Shown here in pieces: positions 9,608-19,179 of a stretch of DNA of 64,000 bases. Each line of letters starts with the position of its first letter. The stretch's first letter is position 1. Where the stretch lies: assembly GCF_014203215.1 (NCBI RefSeq), contig NZ_JACHIM010000002.1:304031-368030 (forward strand), in the 5' to 3' direction. The translations under genes were made by a program, and so were the position numbers. The DNA comes from Bartonella callosciuri. Lineage in GTDB: Bacteria > Pseudomonadota > Alphaproteobacteria > Rhizobiales > Rhizobiaceae. The notes beneath the pieces were generated by a model, which did no database searches, was not told the DNA's origin, and saw only the letters and a list, made by a program, of their open reading frames with translations.

Positions 9608-11716
9608 TCATCGTCCGGAAAGAAGGTCAGTTTTTATGTCTGTTTTTCCAGTAAGTCTCGCTTTGTAAACCCCGTAATTTTCCATGACACGCATTACGTA
9701 ATTGCGTGTTTCTGTATAGGGGATTCGTTCGATCCAGTCGATGACTTTATCTAGAGATTGCCCTCGAGGATCACCATAACGTTGTATCCATTCATGAACA
9801 CGGCGAGGGCCTGCATTATAACCAATAAGAGCCAATATATAAGATCCATTAAAACGTTCCAACTGTTCGTTTAAAAAATGGGATCCTAAGAGAGCATTAT
9901 AACTGGCATCACTGCTGAATTTTTTTTGTGACCATGTAATAAAATGCTTTTTTGCGAGTGCTTTTGCTGTTGTAGGAAGCAATTGGAGTATGCCTTGTGC
10001 GCCTGCTTTTGATATTGCTGTTGGATTAAATTCGCTTTCTTGGCGTGCAATTGCATAAATGAGTGCTTTTTTTGCTACGGGAATATTGGCGGAGGATGGT
10101 ATAGCTCCGAGCGGGTAGGAAAGGGCACCAACATTTTTACCTTGAAAAACAGCAATTTTTCCGATTTTGAGGCTGGTATGATAGTCACCATTTTTTTCTG
10201 CCATCATAGCTAGAAGAGCTAATTCACCTGGGCTTTCTATTTTTTTTCCGAGTTCTCGATAAAAAAATCGAGCAAAATCAGCATAGCCAGCTGCTTCAAG
10301 GCGTTGAATTACTTTAATGACTTCTCGTGCACTAAATCGCTGTCGCTCAGCGGCTGTTGGTTTTGGAAGGAAGACTTTGAGTTCTTTTTTGTTAAGCCGT
10401 GAAGCTGCTAATTGACCATAATAAGTTGTACCAAAATGGGCTGCGCGATGAAAATAATTTTTGGCGTTTTTATGTTCACCTAAAACTTCTGCTGTTCGTC
10501 CCATCCAATAGTATCCACGGGATTCAGAAAAAGGTGCAGAAGATAATTGAGGGATACGTGAAAAATGTTTCATTGCCAATTGAGGATTATGAAGAAACCG
10601 TAGTGCATACCATCCTGCATGAAATTCAGCATCGACTGCCAGTGAAGACGTCATGCCAGTATGTGCTGCAACGAGTTGATAAGCAACTTTAGGTTTATTT
10701 AAATCAAGCATTTCACGAGAAAGGGCGCGTTGTTCTATCCACAATGTATGAGGATCCATAAGACGTAATGCTTCTCTTGGTGTTTTCATCAGGAGTACTG
10801 TGGCTGCACTATATTGTCCAGTTCGCCGAAGATGGCGAATTTGAGCAAATTGGAAGAGAGGATTCTTTTGCCATGATCGTTTCACAGCGCGTAACTTTTG
10901 TGCAGCTTTAGGATCATTTTTTTCGACTGCAATAAAAGCATTACAAAGAGATTGAGCATGGGCTAATTTTGCAACGCGTTCAGCTGAATCGAAGTGACGT
11001 GCATAAAGCATAGATTGCATGCGTTTCACATGATCAAAAGGTTTTAATGCAGCATTTGCACTTTTAAGAACAAGTTCCTCTTCTTTTGCATTGAGCTTTG
11101 CTTTATGCCACCATGGTGCAATGATTTGCTGAGCCCGGGCGGTTTGTCCAGTTGCAATAAGTGCTTTAGCGAAGAGAGCCATACCTTCCGCTGTGAGGGG
11201 GGGATGATGAGAAAATTTTTGGATGATTACGTGTGCGGAATTGGTTTCATTGATAAAAGCGTATTCAGCATTACGTTGCATAGTGTTTATGCCTGGCCAC
11301 CCTTTTAGCTCTTTGATTGCATTAAATAGTTCATAACTTGGTATATTCGTTTGGCTAGATAGAGCGATTGCCCATGTCAAAATGTAACGATCAAGGCTCT
11401 TCTTTTCCATTAAATTACGAAGACTTATTGCTTTTGCAATATTGTTGTCTGAAAGTGCATCTAGTCCAGCTTTAAGTTGTTTGAATGTGGGATTAGCGTG
11501 GGGTATCGTATGAAATTTTCTAAGAGGTTTCTGAGCATCTTTTTTTATGGTAAAGGGGGTAGGGCGAACTAGAGGTATTGGTACTTTTCCATGCAAAAGT
11601 GGTGTTTGTGCACAAGATGCACTTGAAAATAAAATTGTTGTTGCCAGTAAAATTGTTGTTGCCAGTATAGGTGCAGTAGAAGTGGGGAAAAAAGGGGAAG
11701 TAGAAAATGCACGCAT
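9608..11716 (-). CDS. slt: Soluble lytic murein transglycosylase
   Basis: A periplasmic enzyme (702 aa) that cleaves the MurNAc-GlcNAc bond of peptidoglycan to leave 1,6-anhydro ends. A signal peptide ends near residue 36 (SASCAQ). A long alpha-helical superhelix of TPR-like repeats covers about 60-520. The C-terminal SLT domain contains ARQESEFNP with the catalytic Glu at about 560, then GAQGILQLLP and the downstream IGYNAGPRRVHEW. It ends convergently with tonB. The signal peptide contains a tandem repeat (see separate entry). Confidence 0.93.
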   Translation of the reverse strand: MRAFSTSPFFPTSTAPILATTILLATTILFSSASCAQTPLLHGKVPIPLVRPTPFTIKKDAQKPLRKFHTIPHANPTFKQLKAGLDALSDNNIAKAISLRNLMEKKSLDRYILTWAIALSSQTNIPSYELFNAIKELKGWPGINTMQRNAEYAFINETNSAHVIIQKFSHHPPLTAEGMALFAKALIATGQTARAQQIIAPWWHKAKLNAKEEELVLKSANAALKPFDHVKRMQSMLYARHFDSAERVAKLAHAQSLCNAFIAVEKNDPKAAQKLRAVKRSWQKNPLFQFAQIRHLRRTGQYSAATVLLMKTPREALRLMDPHTLWIEQRALSREMLDLNKPKVAYQLVAAHTGMTSSLAVDAEFHAGWYALRFLHNPQLAMKHFSRIPQLSSAPFSESRGYYWMGRTAEVLGEHKNAKNYFHRAAHFGTTYYGQLAASRLNKKELKVFLPKPTAAERQRFSAREVIKVIQRLEAAGYADFARFFYRELGKKIESPGELALLAMMAEKNGDYHTSLKIGKIAVFQGKNVGALSYPLGAIPSSANIPVAKKALIYAIARQESEFNPTAISKAGAQGILQLLPTTAKALAKKHFITWSQKKFSSDASYNALLGSHFLNEQLERFNGSYILALIGYNAGPRRVHEWIQRYGDPRGQSLDKVIDWIERIPYTETRNYVMRVMENYGVYKARLTGKTDIKTDLLSGR
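11631..11666. repeat. Two tandem copies of an 18-bp unit in the slt signal sequence
   Basis: The unit AAAATTGTTGTTGCCAGT occurs twice head to tail (11631-11648 and 11649-11666). Read on the minus strand it encodes a repeated six-residue unit (TILLAT) in the hydrophobic core of the lytic transglycosylase signal peptide. Gain or loss of a unit keeps the frame and only changes the length of the core. Confidence 0.9.
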
Positions 11717-11872
11717 AGAGAAAAGGCCTTGAGATTGTATTTCCTAAAACACTCAAGAATTTTTAGAAAAGAAGCATGAAAAACGGGTTAATGGTGGATA
11801 ATATTTTAAAGAAATATTCAGGATTGAAGGAAGTCCATGTTAAATTTTGAGAATGCTATTGTGAAATTCATC

Positions 11873-11901
11873 TTGCTTCAATGATCGAGCAAGATTATGC
11901 T
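11873..11901 (+). promoter_or_regulatory. Probable dapA promoter
   Basis: TTGCTT (11873-11878) and TATGCT (11896-11901) are 17 bases apart. Transcription would start near 11908, about 55 bases before the dapA ATG. The short complementary pair CTTGCT and AGCAAG overlaps the -35 and spacer and might be coincidental. Confidence 0.5.
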
Positions 11902-11963
11902 CTATCATGCGTAATTTATAAAAGGTCATTGAAAAATAAAAAAAACATTACAGGGAGTTTATC

Positions 11964-12848
11964 ATGCTCAAGGGAGCTGTGACTGCGCTTATTACACCGT
12001 TTGATAACAAGGGCGCTATCGATGAGAAGGCATTTTGCAATTTTGTTGAGTGGCAAATCGCACAAGGTGTTAACGGTGTAAGTCCTGTTGGAACAACGGG
12101 TGAATCAGCAACTTTAAGTCATGAAGAACATAAGAGGGTTATAGAATTGTGTGTTGAACAGGTTGCTAAGCGTGTTCCTGTTGTTGCTGGAGCAGGATCA
12201 AATAGCACAAGTGAAGCTGTAGAGCTTGCTCAACATGCGCAAAAGGCAGGTGCAGATGCAGTTTTGGTTGTCACTCCCTATTATAACAAACCTAATCAGT
12301 TTGGTTTATACACGCATTTTTCTTCCATTGCGAAAGCTATTTCTATACCTATTATAATTTATAATATTCCTGGTCGTTCTGTTATTGATATGGCTGTGGA
12401 AACGATGAGAGATCTTTGTCGGGATTTTAAAAATATCATTGGTGTTAAGGACGCAACGAAGAAAATTGAGCGTGTTAGTGAACAACGTGAAAAGTGTGGT
12501 AAGAATTTTGTACAGCTTTCCGGTGATGATTGTACAGCATTAGGTTTTAATGCACATGGAGGTGTAGGATGTATTTCGGTTTCATCCAATGTTGCTCCAA
12601 AACTTTGTGCACAGCTTCATGCTGCTTGTTTGCGTGGTGATTATAAAACAGCCCTAGAATTCAATGATCGTTTGATGCCTCTCAATCGTGCAGTCTTTAT
12701 TGAGCCCAGTCCTGCGGGTATTAAATATGCTGCTGCAAAATTAGATCTTTGTGGTGATGGTGTTCGTTTACCGATTGTTCCACTAGCGGATACTACAAAG
12801 AAGATTATTGATGCGGCTCTGCGTCATGCGGGCCTTTTAAAAGAATAA
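11964..12848 (+). CDS. dapA: 4-hydroxy-tetrahydrodipicolinate synthase
   Basis: Condenses pyruvate with aspartate semialdehyde, the first committed step to lysine and diaminopimelate for peptidoglycan. The 294 residues match the family's usual length. Visible signatures are GTTGES (43-48), the pyruvate-binding site, the catalytic Tyr in YNIPGRS (Y133), and the Schiff-base Lys in IGVKDATKK (K162). The start follows AGGGAG seven bases upstream. smpB begins 17 bases after its stop, so the two are probably co-transcribed, as in related bacteria. Confidence 0.97.
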   Translation: MLKGAVTALITPFDNKGAIDEKAFCNFVEWQIAQGVNGVSPVGTTGESATLSHEEHKRVIELCVEQVAKRVPVVAGAGSNSTSEAVELAQHAQKAGADAVLVVTPYYNKPNQFGLYTHFSSIAKAISIPIIIYNIPGRSVIDMAVETMRDLCRDFKNIIGVKDATKKIERVSEQREKCGKNFVQLSGDDCTALGFNAHGGVGCISVSSNVAPKLCAQLHAACLRGDYKTALEFNDRLMPLNRAVFIEPSPAGIKYAAAKLDLCGDGVRLPIVPLADTTKKIIDAALRHAGLLKE

Positions 12849-12865
12849 AACGATCCAGTATAACC

Positions 12866-13342
12866 ATGAACAAAAAAAAGAACGCGCCAGTACAAAAGAT
12901 AATTGCTGATAATCGTAAAGCCCGTTTTAATTATGAAATTCTCGCTAATCTTGAGGCTGGAGTCGCACTTCAGGGAGCAGAAGTGAAGTCTTTGCGTTCC
13001 AACCGTGCAAATATTGCTGAAAGTTATGCGAGCTTTGAAAATGGGGAGTTATGGTTAGTAAACAGCTATATTCCTGAATATACACAAGCTAATCGTTTTA
13101 ATCATGAACCACGTCGTTTGCGTAAGTTATTAATTTCAAAACGTGAAATGGCACGTTTTTTTAATGCGACTTCTCGTGAAGGAATGACTATTGTTCCTCT
13201 CAAACTTTATTTTAATGAAAGAGGACGCGCTAAGTTGGAAATTGCTCTGGCACGTGGGAAAAAGCTTCATGATAAGCGTGAAACAGAAAAAAAACGTGAT
13301 TGGGGGCGTGAAAAAGCAAGGCTTTTAAAAAGGTATGGATAA
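12866..13342 (+). CDS. smpB: tmRNA-binding protein SmpB
   Basis: Binds tmRNA and brings it to stalled ribosomes for trans-translation. Its 158 residues match the family. It has the OB-fold start with [21 protein letters not shown] and then [14 protein letters not shown] (about 43-56), and the basic C-terminal tail rich in Lys and Arg ([15 protein letters not shown]) that enters the ribosomal decoding centre. It follows dapA closely. The tmRNA gene itself was not seen in the window. Confidence 0.97.
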   Translation: MNKKKNAPVQKIIADNRKARFNYEILANLEAGVALQGAEVKSLRSNRANIAESYASFENGELWLVNSYIPEYTQANRFNHEPRRLRKLLISKREMARFFNATSREGMTIVPLKLYFNERGRAKLEIALARGKKLHDKRETEKKRDWGREKARLLKRYG

Positions 13343-13385
13343 CAGTATCGGTTATTATATTTTTTATAGTACTGCTAAAGAAGTT

Positions 13386-14054
13386 CTAGCATTGATCAAG
13401 ATATGTTTTTGCCGCTTCGAAAATCTGATGGAACATGGCGTCCGTTAAGCGGCCGGTATTGGTATTATAGCGTGAACAGTGGTAGCTTGAAAAAATGCGT
13501 AATCTGCCAATGTTGTTTATTTTTCCATGTCCGAAAGGGTGGGTTAAAATTTTTGCATTGAGGGCACGTAGTGTTGAATGATGCGCAATAGTGCCGAGGG
13601 TGATAACAGCTTTAAGTTTGGGCAAATTTGTTAAAAGAGGCGCAAAAAAGTATCGGCAAGTGTTAATTTCTGTACCAGTGGGTTTATTTTCTGGCGGAAC
13701 ACAACGAACTGAGTTAACAATTGCTGCATCAATTAATTCAAGATTGTCATTCGCTCTTTCTTCAAAGGTGCCTTGGGCAAAACCAAACTTTTTTAAAGTA
13801 GAATAAAGCAAGTGTCCTGCATAGTCACCAGTAAAGGGGCGTCCAGTTCGATTTGCTCCCCGTAATCCAGGAGCAAGACCCACAATGAGAAGGCGTGTTG
13901 TGGCTGCACCTTTATAGGGAAAGAATGGACGCACTGGTGCGTTATGCCAGCTTGGTTCTTTCATACGCCAGTCGGAGATGAATTTGTGTAAGCGTGGACA
14001 TAAATTGCAATTTTGTGGTGGTTCTGGGCAAAGCGATGTTAATTGGCTATTCAT
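13386..14054 (-). CDS. Uracil-DNA glycosylase, family 5-like (UdgB)
   Basis: A 222-residue iron-sulphur uracil-DNA glycosylase that removes uracil and possibly other deaminated bases from DNA. Motif A reads GLAPGLRGANRTGRPFTGD (about 59-77), the family-5 form with Gly instead of the catalytic polar residue of family 4. Cysteines near 9, 16 and 19, and a later RCVPPENKPTGTEINTC pair, are the likely 4Fe-4S ligands. The C-terminal motif contains HPFGHG and SYHCSRYNT, the expected SYHPS-like region. It is convergent with smpB. Confidence 0.85.
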   Translation of the reverse strand: MNSQLTSLCPEPPQNCNLCPRLHKFISDWRMKEPSWHNAPVRPFFPYKGAATTRLLIVGLAPGLRGANRTGRPFTGDYAGHLLYSTLKKFGFAQGTFEERANDNLELIDAAIVNSVRCVPPENKPTGTEINTCRYFFAPLLTNLPKLKAVITLGTIAHHSTLRALNAKILTHPFGHGKINNIGRLRIFSSYHCSRYNTNTGRLTDAMFHQIFEAAKTYLDQC

Positions 14055-14569
14055 GGGTGGAGACTCATTATTTTTATAAAAAATTCTTTTGAGTTATTTA
14101 TGAGGTGTATGACGGATCCTATATTTGTAAATAACGATGATAAATACAAATGAGTTATTTCATTAACATAATTTAACATAAAATTACTGCCAACTCTTTT
14201 TCAAAAAGTGACAATCGTTTAGTGATTTATTCGATGAATTAGGATAAGAATGAATACAAGGTTTAATGGGATAAAACTTTTTATTTTTAATGAATACATT
14301 ATAGAGAGTATGTATGGGGTTATCATTATTGCAAAAGATTTAATAAGTTTTAATGATTGATATGACTTAAAAAGGCAAATTCTCCAAAATTCAGGGATGA
14401 TTGTGAACAGAAGAGTATACTTTTCTGTTTGATCCAGTACTCTTAAATCCTTTTTTAGACAGTTACTGATAACTAATGTGAATCGACTAGACACTTTTTA
14501 TAAGCTTCTAAGAAGTTTTTAAAAATGAGTTCTTTGAGCAAAAAACTATTCAAGTCTGTATTGTTTTTC
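14055..14569. other. Intergenic region, no gene seen
   Basis: About 515 bases, strongly AT-rich, between the divergent glycosylase gene and rpoZ. Open frames here are short and of low complexity and have no ribosome-binding site. No hairpin terminator or recognised RNA was found; the rpoZ promoter lies at its right end. Confidence 0.6.
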
Positions 14570-14599
14570 TTGTGTTTTATTTTGTTTCTTGTATATAAT
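14570..14599 (+). promoter_or_regulatory. Probable rpoZ promoter
   Basis: TTGTGT (14570-14575) and a perfect TATAAT (14594-14599) are spaced by 18 bases. The expected start near 14606 leaves a leader of about 38 bases with AGAGG before the rpoZ ATG. Confidence 0.6.
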
Positions 14600-14643
14600 C
14601 ATCTTACATACAAAGTTTTTTAATCTTTAAGAAAGAGGCATAA

Positions 14644-15042
14644 ATGGCCCGCGTAACGGTAGAGGATTGTATTGATAAAGTCGATAACCGCTTTGAGTTG
14701 GTGCTTTTAGCTGGGCATCGGGCTCGGCAGATTTCACAGGGTGCGCAAATCACGGTTGATCGTGATAATGATAAAAATCCAGTTGTTGCTTTGCGTGAAA
14801 TAGCAGAAGAAACGTTGTCCCCTGCCGATTTGAAAGAGGATCTTATTCATTCGTTACAAAAGCATGTAGAAGTGGATGAGCCAGAAGTAGCAAGTGAATT
14901 TATTACGCATTCAGGTGAATCTGAAAATGTTTTTGCTACATCTTCGGAAGAAGAAGGTGCTTCATTCGATCATATGTCGGAAGAAGAGCTTTTAGCCGGT
15001 ATTGAAGGATTGGTTGTTCCTGATAAGAATGACGATTATTAA
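14644..15042 (+). CDS. rpoZ: RNA polymerase omega subunit
   Basis: The small subunit (132 aa) that helps assemble beta-prime and, in proteobacteria, forms part of the ppGpp site. The N-terminus [20 protein letters not shown] and the following [10 protein letters not shown] are highly typical. The C-terminal half is an acidic tail rich in Glu and Ser, as in other alphaproteobacteria. Its pairing with the downstream rsh gene (139-base gap) links the alarmone enzyme to its polymerase target. Confidence 0.97.
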   Translation: MARVTVEDCIDKVDNRFELVLLAGHRARQISQGAQITVDRDNDKNPVVALREIAEETLSPADLKEDLIHSLQKHVEVDEPEVASEFITHSGESENVFATSSEEEGASFDHMSEEELLAGIEGLVVPDKNDDY

Positions 15043-15180
15043 TCGCTGCGGTTTATATTACGGGAGCGAATATACGTTGTCATGTGGAAGCGGTTATTTT
15101 TCTTGTCTTTTATTTTCTATTGATGAAGTATTCATGTTCAATAAGGGTTAGATTTTTGAAAAGATAAAGGGTATGCTTGT

Positions 15181-17409
15181 ATGATGCGTCAGTGTGAGCT
15201 TGTTGGGCGTGTTCAACGTTACAAGTCTGACGTGGATGAGGCTCTATTAAAGAGAGCCTATGATTATGCGATGCGAAAACATGCTCATCAAAAGCGTGCG
15301 TCGGGTGATCTTTATTTTTCTCATCCTTTAGAAGTCGCTGCTATTTTGACAGATATGCGGTTGGATGAAGCGACAATTGCTGTTGCTCTCCTCCATGATA
15401 CGATTGAGGATACGAGCGCTACACGAGCAGAAATTGATCAACTTTTTGGATCTGAAATTGGTAAGTTAGTTGAAGGGCTTACAAAACTTAATAAGCTTGA
15501 TCTTGTGTCTAAGAAGGCCGTACAGGCAGAGAATCTTCGTAAGCTTCTTATCGCTATTTCTGATGATGTTCGTGTCCTCTTAGTTAAACTTGCTGATCGT
15601 CTTCATAACATGCGCACCCTTGGTGTTATGCGTGATGATAAGCGTCGGCGAATTGCTGAGGAAACAATGGATATTTATGCGCCACTTGCAGGTCGTATGG
15701 GTATGCAGGATATGCGTGAGGAATTAGAGGATCTTTCTTTCTCTTATTTAAATCCAGAAGGTTATCGTACGATAACCAATCGGCTTTCTGAATTATCAAA
15801 ACGCAACCGTGATTTGCTTTTTAGAATTGAAAATGAACTGGCAAAACTTTTTTTCGAGCATGGCATAAAAGCGGATGTTAAAAGCCGTCAGAAAAAATCT
15901 TATTCCGTCTTTCGTAAAATGGAAAGTAAAGCATTATCTTTTGAACAATTATCCGATATTTTTGGGTTCCGTGTTATTGTTGAAACAGTGAATGATTGTT
16001 ACCGTGTTCTTGGTGTTATCCATACGACTTGGCCAATGGTACCTGGACGTTTTAAAGATTATATTTCTATACCAAAGCAGAATGGTTATCGTTCTATACA
16101 TACGACGATTGTGGGACCTTCAAGACAACGCGTTGAATTGCAAATTAGAACTGCTGCTATGGATGAAATTGCTGAATATGGCGTTGCTGCGCATTCGATT
16201 TATAAAGATCACGGTTCCAATTATTCGCCTTCGAAATTATCAAAAGAAACTAATGCTTATGCATGGTTACGTCAAACGATTCAATCTTTGTCAGATGGAG
16301 ATAATCCGGAAGAGTTTCTAGAACATACAAAGCTTGAGCTTTTTCAAGATCAAGTTTTTTGTTTTACCCCAAAAGGTCGATTGATTGCCTTTCCAAAAGG
16401 TGCAACTCCTATTGATTTTGCTTATGCAGTTCATACGGACATTGGTGATTCTTGTGTAGGTGCAAAAATCAATGGGCGTATCATGCCTTTAATGACCAAA
16501 TTAAAAAATGGCGACGAAGTTGATATTATACGTTCACAAGCTCAAATTCCGCCAGCAGCGTGGGAATTTCTTGTTGTAACAGGCAAAGCGCGCTCAGCTA
16601 TTCGTAAGGCAACACGTGCCGCAGTGCGTAAGCAATACTCCGGTTTGGGATATCGTATACTCGAGCGTTCATTTGAATATATGGGAAAGCAATTTTCAAA
16701 AGATGTCCTTAAGCAAGTTTTGCCACGTTTAGCGCGCAAAGATGTGGAAGATGTTTTAGCCGCTGTGGGGCGTGGTGAGTTACCTTCTGCTGATGTAATT
16801 AAAGCAGTGTATCCTGATTATCAAGATCACCGTGTGATACAAAAGTCGTCTTTTAAGCCGGGAGAAGAAGGGTGGTTTAACATTGAAAATGCGCAAGGGA
16901 TGATTTTTAAAGTTCCAGAAAATGAAAAAGATGAAACTGTAGATAAGAAGCATCAATCCAAAGCGTTACCTATTAGAGGAACCCGTGGGGATATTCCTGT
17001 CCGATTTTCTCCTGAAGGAGCAGTGCCGGGAGATCGGATTGTTGGCATTATGCAACCGGGGGCGGGAATCGTTATTTATCCGATACAATCTTCGGCTTTA
17101 ATGGCATATGATGATCAGCCAGAAAGATGGATTGACGTCCGCTGGGATATTGATGCTCAAATGAGTGAACGTTTTCCTGCTCGGATTAATATTTTAGCTG
17201 TTAATAGTCCTGGTTCATTGGCTGAAATTACACAAGTGATTTCTGCCAATGATGCCAATATCCAAAATTTATCTTTTATCCGTACAGCACCAGATTTCAC
17301 AGAAATTATGATTGATCTGGAAGTTTGGGATTTAAAACATTTGAATCGTATTTTTTCTCAGTTAAAAGAGGCGGGTTCGATTAGTGCAGTAAAGCGAGTT
17401 CATGGATAA
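15181..17409 (+). CDS. rsh: Bifunctional (p)ppGpp synthetase/hydrolase
   Basis: Makes and degrades the alarmones ppGpp and pppGpp, controlling the stringent response; the single long RelA/SpoT homologue usual in alphaproteobacteria. In the 742 residues: an HD hydrolase domain with LLHDTIEDT (H72, D73), a synthetase domain with RFKD at 290-293 and QNGYRSIHTTIVG just after, a TGS domain about 395-455, and a C-terminal ACT domain from about 665. Intact HD residues and the RFKD motif, the form found in bifunctional enzymes, suggest both activities. Two ATGs begin the frame; either could be used. Confidence 0.95.
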   Translation: MMRQCELVGRVQRYKSDVDEALLKRAYDYAMRKHAHQKRASGDLYFSHPLEVAAILTDMRLDEATIAVALLHDTIEDTSATRAEIDQLFGSEIGKLVEGLTKLNKLDLVSKKAVQAENLRKLLIAISDDVRVLLVKLADRLHNMRTLGVMRDDKRRRIAEETMDIYAPLAGRMGMQDMREELEDLSFSYLNPEGYRTITNRLSELSKRNRDLLFRIENELAKLFFEHGIKADVKSRQKKSYSVFRKMESKALSFEQLSDIFGFRVIVETVNDCYRVLGVIHTTWPMVPGRFKDYISIPKQNGYRSIHTTIVGPSRQRVELQIRTAAMDEIAEYGVAAHSIYKDHGSNYSPSKLSKETNAYAWLRQTIQSLSDGDNPEEFLEHTKLELFQDQVFCFTPKGRLIAFPKGATPIDFAYAVHTDIGDSCVGAKINGRIMPLMTKLKNGDEVDIIRSQAQIPPAAWEFLVVTGKARSAIRKATRAAVRKQYSGLGYRILERSFEYMGKQFSKDVLKQVLPRLARKDVEDVLAAVGRGELPSADVIKAVYPDYQDHRVIQKSSFKPGEEGWFNIENAQGMIFKVPENEKDETVDKKHQSKALPIRGTRGDIPVRFSPEGAVPGDRIVGIMQPGAGIVIYPIQSSALMAYDDQPERWIDVRWDIDAQMSERFPARINILAVNSPGSLAEITQVISANDANIQNLSFIRTAPDFTEIMIDLEVWDLKHLNRIFSQLKEAGSISAVKRVHG

Positions 17410-17425
17410 AAAGAGAGATTTTGCG

Positions 17426-18004
17426 ATGAATACACAAGATGTGATTGATATTTTTAAACAAGCAGATGCTATTTTAGAAGGGCATTTTATTTTAACCTCA
17501 GGCCGTCATAGTGCTACTTATATGCAAAAGGCGAAAGTATTCATGCATGCTGATTTGACGGAGAAGTTATGTCGTGGGTTGGCTGAAAAAATCAAAAAAT
17601 CTATCAATGGCAAAATTGATTATGTGGTTGGTCCCGCGATTGGTGGTCTTATTCCTTCCTACGAAACTTCACGTCATCTTGGTATTCCTTCTCTGTGGGT
17701 AGAGCGTGTAAATGGTGTATTTGAGTTACGTCGTTTTGAAATCAAGAAGGGTGCACGGGTTGTGATTGTTGAAGATATTGTGACAACAGGTCTTTCCATT
17801 CGTGAGACGGTTGAGGCTTTGATAACAGCAGGAGCAGATGTGGTGGCGAGTGCATGTATTCTTGATCGTTCTGGCGGTAAGGTTAATGTCGGAGTTCCAT
17901 TGATTACACTTGCGCAATATGAGATAGCGTCTTATGCCAGTGATGCACTCCCTGCTGAACTCGCTACGCTTCCAGCAATTAAGCCGGGAAGTCGGAATAT
18001 TTAG
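17426..18004 (+). CDS. pyrE: Orotate phosphoribosyltransferase
   Basis: Converts orotate and PRPP to OMP in pyrimidine synthesis. From ATG 17426 (192 aa) the protein begins MNTQDVIDIFKQ; the frame is open to 17402, where it would overlap rsh, but 17426 follows AGAGAG at better spacing. The PRPP-binding loop reads VVIVEDIVTTGLS (about 111-123). A YVVGPAIGGLIPSYE segment lies near 68-82. pyrC, another gene of this pathway, is found 8 kb downstream. Confidence 0.95.
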   Translation: MNTQDVIDIFKQADAILEGHFILTSGRHSATYMQKAKVFMHADLTEKLCRGLAEKIKKSINGKIDYVVGPAIGGLIPSYETSRHLGIPSLWVERVNGVFELRRFEIKKGARVVIVEDIVTTGLSIRETVEALITAGADVVASACILDRSGGKVNVGVPLITLAQYEIASYASDALPAELATLPAIKPGSRNI

Positions 18005-18095
18005 TTGTCTTTCTATTTTTTATACAAAAGCTTGGAGAAATTTATTTGAATCATACAGATTATTTTATTATCACAAGATGTATATTGAGAGTCCT

Positions 18096-18698
18096 ATGCT
18101 TTTTCGCCGTCGAGAACCAGTAGCTTTTATAAAGCGTATTCGATTTTGGTTATGGCCACGTCGTTCATTTTCTCGCTCATTTCACTATATACGTAAACGT
18201 ATTTTGCGTATATCAGCAACGCCACATAAAGTTGCGTTAGGGTTTGCTATCGGTATTTTTTTAGCTTGTTCGCCTCTCTTTGGGATGCATATTATTTTGG
18301 CAATATTTTTTTCTTGGCTTTTGCGTGCAAATTTTGCAGCATCAATCATTGGGACAATTTTTTCTAATCCACTTACATTTTTGCTGATTGTTATGGCCGA
18401 TTATAAGGTAGGTTATTTCTGTTTATCGCTTTTTAGCAATACAAATGAGATTTCTCTTTCGCAAATTCGCGCTCTGTTTAATGGTTTAACACTGTCAAAT
18501 GTATCTCTACTTTTTAAAGGTGCATGGGACTCGATCATGAGACCGATGATTTTAGGTGGTACCCTTTTGGGTTTTGTTTTTGGTGGTTTATCTTACATAG
18601 GTGTTTACAGAGCGATTGCGCGTTTTCAACAAAAGCGATACCAAAAGATTACACAAAAAAAGTGTGTGCGGCAAAGAAATTCAGGTGATACCTTATGA
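18096..18698 (+). CDS. DUF2062 membrane protein
   Basis: A 200-residue inner-membrane protein of the DUF2062 family, whose function is unknown. A basic N-terminus ([11 protein letters not shown], then [12 protein letters not shown]) precedes the family core with [20 protein letters not shown], then GMHIILA and FSNPLTFL, followed by two C-terminal helices; three or four membrane spans in all. The open frame reaches back to 17934 inside pyrE; ATG 18096 has GAGAG six bases upstream and gives the usual family start. Its last bases overlap acpS as ATGA, so the two are coupled. Confidence 0.85.
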   Translation: MLFRRREPVAFIKRIRFWLWPRRSFSRSFHYIRKRILRISATPHKVALGFAIGIFLACSPLFGMHIILAIFFSWLLRANFAASIIGTIFSNPLTFLLIVMADYKVGYFCLSLFSNTNEISLSQIRALFNGLTLSNVSLLFKGAWDSIMRPMILGGTLLGFVFGGLSYIGVYRAIARFQQKRYQKITQKKCVRQRNSGDTL

Positions 18699-19096
18699 TC
18701 ATCGGTCTTGGAAATGATCTGATTGATATAAGACGCATTGAGAGAATGTTGATTCGTTATGGTGACCGTTTTGTTCAGCGTATTTTTACCGACGTTGAGC
18801 AGATAAAATCTGAAAACCTTCAAAAAAGATCTTCTTCTTATGCTAAAAGATTTGCTGCCAAAGAAGCATGTGCTAAAGCTTTGGGCACAGGAATCGCTTG
18901 TGGGGTAGGTTGGAAAGACATGGGAGTGGTCAATTTGCCATCCGGCAAACCAATCATGAAACTAACAGATCGTGCGCAAATACAATTACAAAAGTTATTA
19001 CCTCCTCGTTATGAAGCTGTTATTCATCTTAGCATAACGGATGATTTTCCCTGGGCGCAGGCATTTGTTATTATCGAAGCGCTTTCACGTGGATAA
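18695..19096 (+). CDS. acpS: Holo-[acyl-carrier-protein] synthase
   Basis: Transfers 4'-phosphopantetheine from CoA to Ser of acyl carrier protein. The 133 residues contain the two family motifs: [13 protein letters not shown] (4-16) with the Mg-binding Asp, and [14 protein letters not shown] (about 50-63) with the Mg-binding Glu. The start overlaps the previous stop (ATGA). Its substrate, acpP, lies at 46666, and panC/panB downstream feed CoA synthesis. Confidence 0.96.
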   Translation: MIIGLGNDLIDIRRIERMLIRYGDRFVQRIFTDVEQIKSENLQKRSSSYAKRFAAKEACAKALGTGIACGVGWKDMGVVNLPSGKPIMKLTDRAQIQLQKLLPPRYEAVIHLSITDDFPWAQAFVIIEALSRG

Positions 19097-19179
19097 ATAT
19101 TATGGAAAATTGTGCTTTTGTTTTTTAAACATTATGGTAAAAAAATGAATTATATTCTGTGATGGGAAGGTGTTCTGTA

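Noticed and set aside
14219..14494. 91-codon open frame on the minus strand between the glycosylase gene and rpoZ
   Set aside because: It is rich in Ile, Leu, Phe and Lys, as random AT-rich DNA is, with no start site.
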